Shown here piece after piece: positions 61,734 to 64,000 of a DNA stretch of 64,000 bases. A program made the translations under genes and the position numbers. Each line of letters begins with the position of its first letter. Within the stretch, counting starts at the first letter, position 1. The DNA comes from Corinectria fuckeliana. Lineage: Eukaryota; Ascomycota; Sordariomycetes; Hypocreales; Nectriaceae. Location of the stretch: positions 394,310 to 458,309 of the forward strand of contig WPDH01000008.1 of assembly GCA_019137255.1 (NCBI GenBank), in the 5' to 3' direction. The notes under the pieces were generated by a model. The model worked only from the letters and a program-made list of their open reading frames with translations, did no database searches and had not been told where the DNA came from.

Positions 61734-63410
61734 GACGGCGGCTTAGGGATATCGCAGAGCGCAGTCGAAGTTCGAACCGATTTCCAGCCGCTCGTCGTCA
61801 AATAGCCTCGAGGGTTGACGCTGAAGCCCGGGGAAAGGGGCGTTTGAGAACCCAGGTTCCGTAGGTGGGAGAGGACGTTTGGTAGGCGCAACTCCAGGCA
61901 AGGTTAGCTTGGCTACAGTCGCATTGCCGCAGCTTTGCTGCAGTCGGGGCCACAATGTCTCGGACGAGGGATGATCGGCAGTCCCGGTCGAGATGCTACT
62001 CTTCTACTGTAAGAGATTCGAGCAGGTCGCGGTCAACGATTCTCAGGCGAGCGATCGAGGTGCGTAGTGAGGTAAGCAGTGTTGTAGAACGGAAAAACGA
62101 AGCTGGGGGCGCGCCCCCTTGCGAATTGTGAGTTGTGAGTTTGCGAGTTGCGCGGTCGGCGTGGTGACCGTTTGCAGCGACGAGAGGTCCAGCGTCATGC
62201 GATAGTTGACTAGCAACCCGGTGGCTGGTGGAGGAGAGACGCACACAGCCGCAACACGGAACAGGTAGTCCTAGGTATGTATAGATGCGAAACGGGCGAA
62301 GGAGGTGGTAATGGAAGAGAAGGAAAGAAATAAGGTAACCTGGAACAAATTACAGCGCGAGCAAGCAATAGGGATGACTTGCTTGAGCAGGGCTAGGGCC
62401 GTTCAACAGCCAGCCGCCGGGTTATAGTTAGGCCTAAGGGAGATGGCGGAGAGGGATTCTTTTTGCGTTGGGTGCCTCCGAAGGCGAAAGAGAAGGAGAG
62501 GGAGGGACCTACACAGTATTAGTGAGAGTGTGTGCCCTCTTCCCCCACCCAAGTCAACTATTAGCGGGTGCCCGTCGACAGAGCTGTGGAGTCCTGGCGC
62601 AGGTACCCAGTCGAGGGGACTCGCCCGTTCCGCTTTAGGCCCAGTTCCCCCACTGCCCTGGCCACTCTCCCTCCGCCAGCAATCCTCCCAGTGGCGCTGT
62701 GAGAGTCAGGTGGCCGCTCCGCTGTAGAAAAGGCGGCGCTTGTCGTAATTACTTTGTTAAGCTAAAGGTTCTGAAGCCCTCCCATCCCTCCCAGCCCCGA
62801 ACAAGAAGACAACGGGACGCATGGATGGGACGGGACGCATCCATGGAACTTGGCGAGCGCTGTGAGCCCTGGAGCCGGGAGAGCTGTGGGTCCCCGGGCG
62901 TGTGACGGTTCCTCCTCAATCGCCCTCGCAGCGTTGAGAGCGTCCACAGAATTTACAGCATCCCTACAAGGTACAACGAAGGGAGAGCGTGCATTATTTA
63001 CCGCGGACATGTTTAATGGGGACTCTAAGAACATGCATACGAAATAGCCAAATTTTACTCGTGTGCCACTAAACAGCTCGAGCTCCTTCTCGTTGAGAGG
63101 GCGTGGATGCGTGGCGGCATGACCACAAGAACGCCCACTTGCATGGATGGATTGCATCATGTGCCTCGCGCTCACAGCCTTAACAACATACCTAGCAGTT
63201 GCCTAGGTACCTAGCAAGCCCGTCCATTCGCAATGCCAGGGCGTTACGCCGCTGCCGGCTTGGCTCCCCTCCCGGGCAAGTCCCCTTCAAACTTCTCCGG
63301 CCACCGAGAAAGCGTCTCCGGGATCCATTCGATGGGGATCGCTGCAGGGGCAATGTAATGCGCTACTATACGGAAGGCTATAGGGCCCGGTGTCTCACAT
63401 CAACTTTTTT
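61734..63410. other. Intergenic, 1.7 kb, upstream of the SKT5-like gene
   Basis: Promoter and leader of the leftward SKT5-like gene, then sequence of no recognised function. Frames overlapping 61268-61891 are shadows. CCTAGGTACCTAG-type motifs occur near 63189-63215. GC-content is normal up to about 63400. Confidence 0.55.
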
Positions 63411-64000
63411 TTAAATTTTCGCACTAGGGTCACCCTACTGTATTATATAAGCTTTATTTAATTATATATAATATTATATTATAATAAAAGACTATATTTT
63501 TATCTTATTTATTTATATATAAAGAGATTAAAGTTTTTATTACTATAATAACTAATTAATAATAAAAGAAATTATATATAGCTATATACTCTTATATATC
63601 TTTTTATATTTTATTATACTTTCTTTTTTTTCTTTCTTTTATTATAAAGAGGCTTTTTTTATTTATACTTATAATATTTTATCTAAATAAACTAATTACC
63701 TACTTAGAGGTCTATAAATAGTCCTCTAGTATTATATATTACCTTAATTATAGCTAATAGCTTCTTATACTTATATTCTTATTTACTTTTATTATTAATC
63801 TAATAGACTTATTTTCTACCTAATAAATAACTAAATATATACTTATATAAAATATAATAATTCCTTCTAATAAGATTATCTTAGTAATACTTAATACTTT
63901 TATTAATATAGCTAATATAACTATTATAGCTTATATAACTAGTATTATAGTTATATAAAGTAATAAGAAGGTTCTTATAGTTAACTTATAAAGTATATTT
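63411..64000. repeat. RIP-saturated AT-rich block (edge of an isochore)
   Basis: Composition drops abruptly to about 10-15% G+C. In 63441-64000 I find no CpA, TpG or CpG dinucleotide, while TpA is abundant. This is the end state of repeat-induced point mutation (C-to-T at CpA on both strands), so the block is a former repeat or transposon mutated beyond recognition. It continues past the window's end. Confidence 0.9.

Noticed and set aside
1..64000. tRNA, 5S rRNA, snRNA and CRISPR signals
   Set aside because: No B-box-plus-acceptor arrangement, 5S-like or U6-like sequence, or regularly spaced direct repeats was found by eye; a tRNAscan-SE and Infernal run would settle it.

Overview
The window is nuclear DNA of a filamentous ascomycete, most likely a Sordariomycete. 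The evidence is protein genes split by short introns (about 50-80 nt) with GT..AG ends and CTAAC-like branch sites, UAP56/SUB2, DASH and Elongator genes of fungal type, long non-coding intervals, and at the right edge an AT-only block with the signature of repeat-induced point mutation (RIP). The genus cannot be fixed from sequence alone. I reconstructed 17 protein-coding genes with exon boundaries and one broken ORF. I saw no tRNA, rRNA or CRISPR.

Layout. 1-9.6 kb is gene-dense: a 61-aa hydrophilic orphan (-), the XPF/Rad1 repair nuclease (+), a 73-aa acylation-type membrane peptide (-), a mitochondrial MRS2 magnesium channel (-) and an F-box-like protein (+). A long-tailed Pho85-type cyclin (-) lies at 12.4-14.6 kb, followed by 8.6 kb without a supportable gene. 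At 23.2-32.1 kb come DASH subunit Hsk3 (+), RNase P subunit Rpr2 (-), the mRNA-export helicase SUB2 (+) and a ketopantoate-reductase-like protein with a large disordered tail (-). From 32.1 to 43.8 kb there is an 11.7-kb gene desert holding an assembly gap in a poly-G tract, simple repeats, palindromic motifs and a probable transposon remnant with a stop-containing ORF. From 43.8 kb onward: a GST-like protein (+), an OPT oligopeptide transporter (+), ribosomal protein L37 (+), Elongator subunit Elp6 (-), an MFS drug-type transporter (-), a mitochondrial thioredoxin-like protein (+) with a 210-bp MITE just upstream, and a prenylated Sel1-repeat chitin synthase activator of the SKT5/CHS4 type (-). 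The last 0.6 kb is a RIP-saturated AT-rich block.

The genes do not form a metabolic cluster. They are mostly housekeeping genes (repair, RNA processing and export, translation, tRNA modification, kinetochore, cell wall) plus two transporters and a GST. No biosynthetic cluster, phage-like system or defence island is visible. The most unusual elements are the TA-flanked MITE in the thioredoxin promoter, the broken ORF with a hairpin leader at 42.2-42.7 kb, the intergenic TACTTCGTA motif family, and a reductase-family protein that appears to have lost the catalytic lysine.
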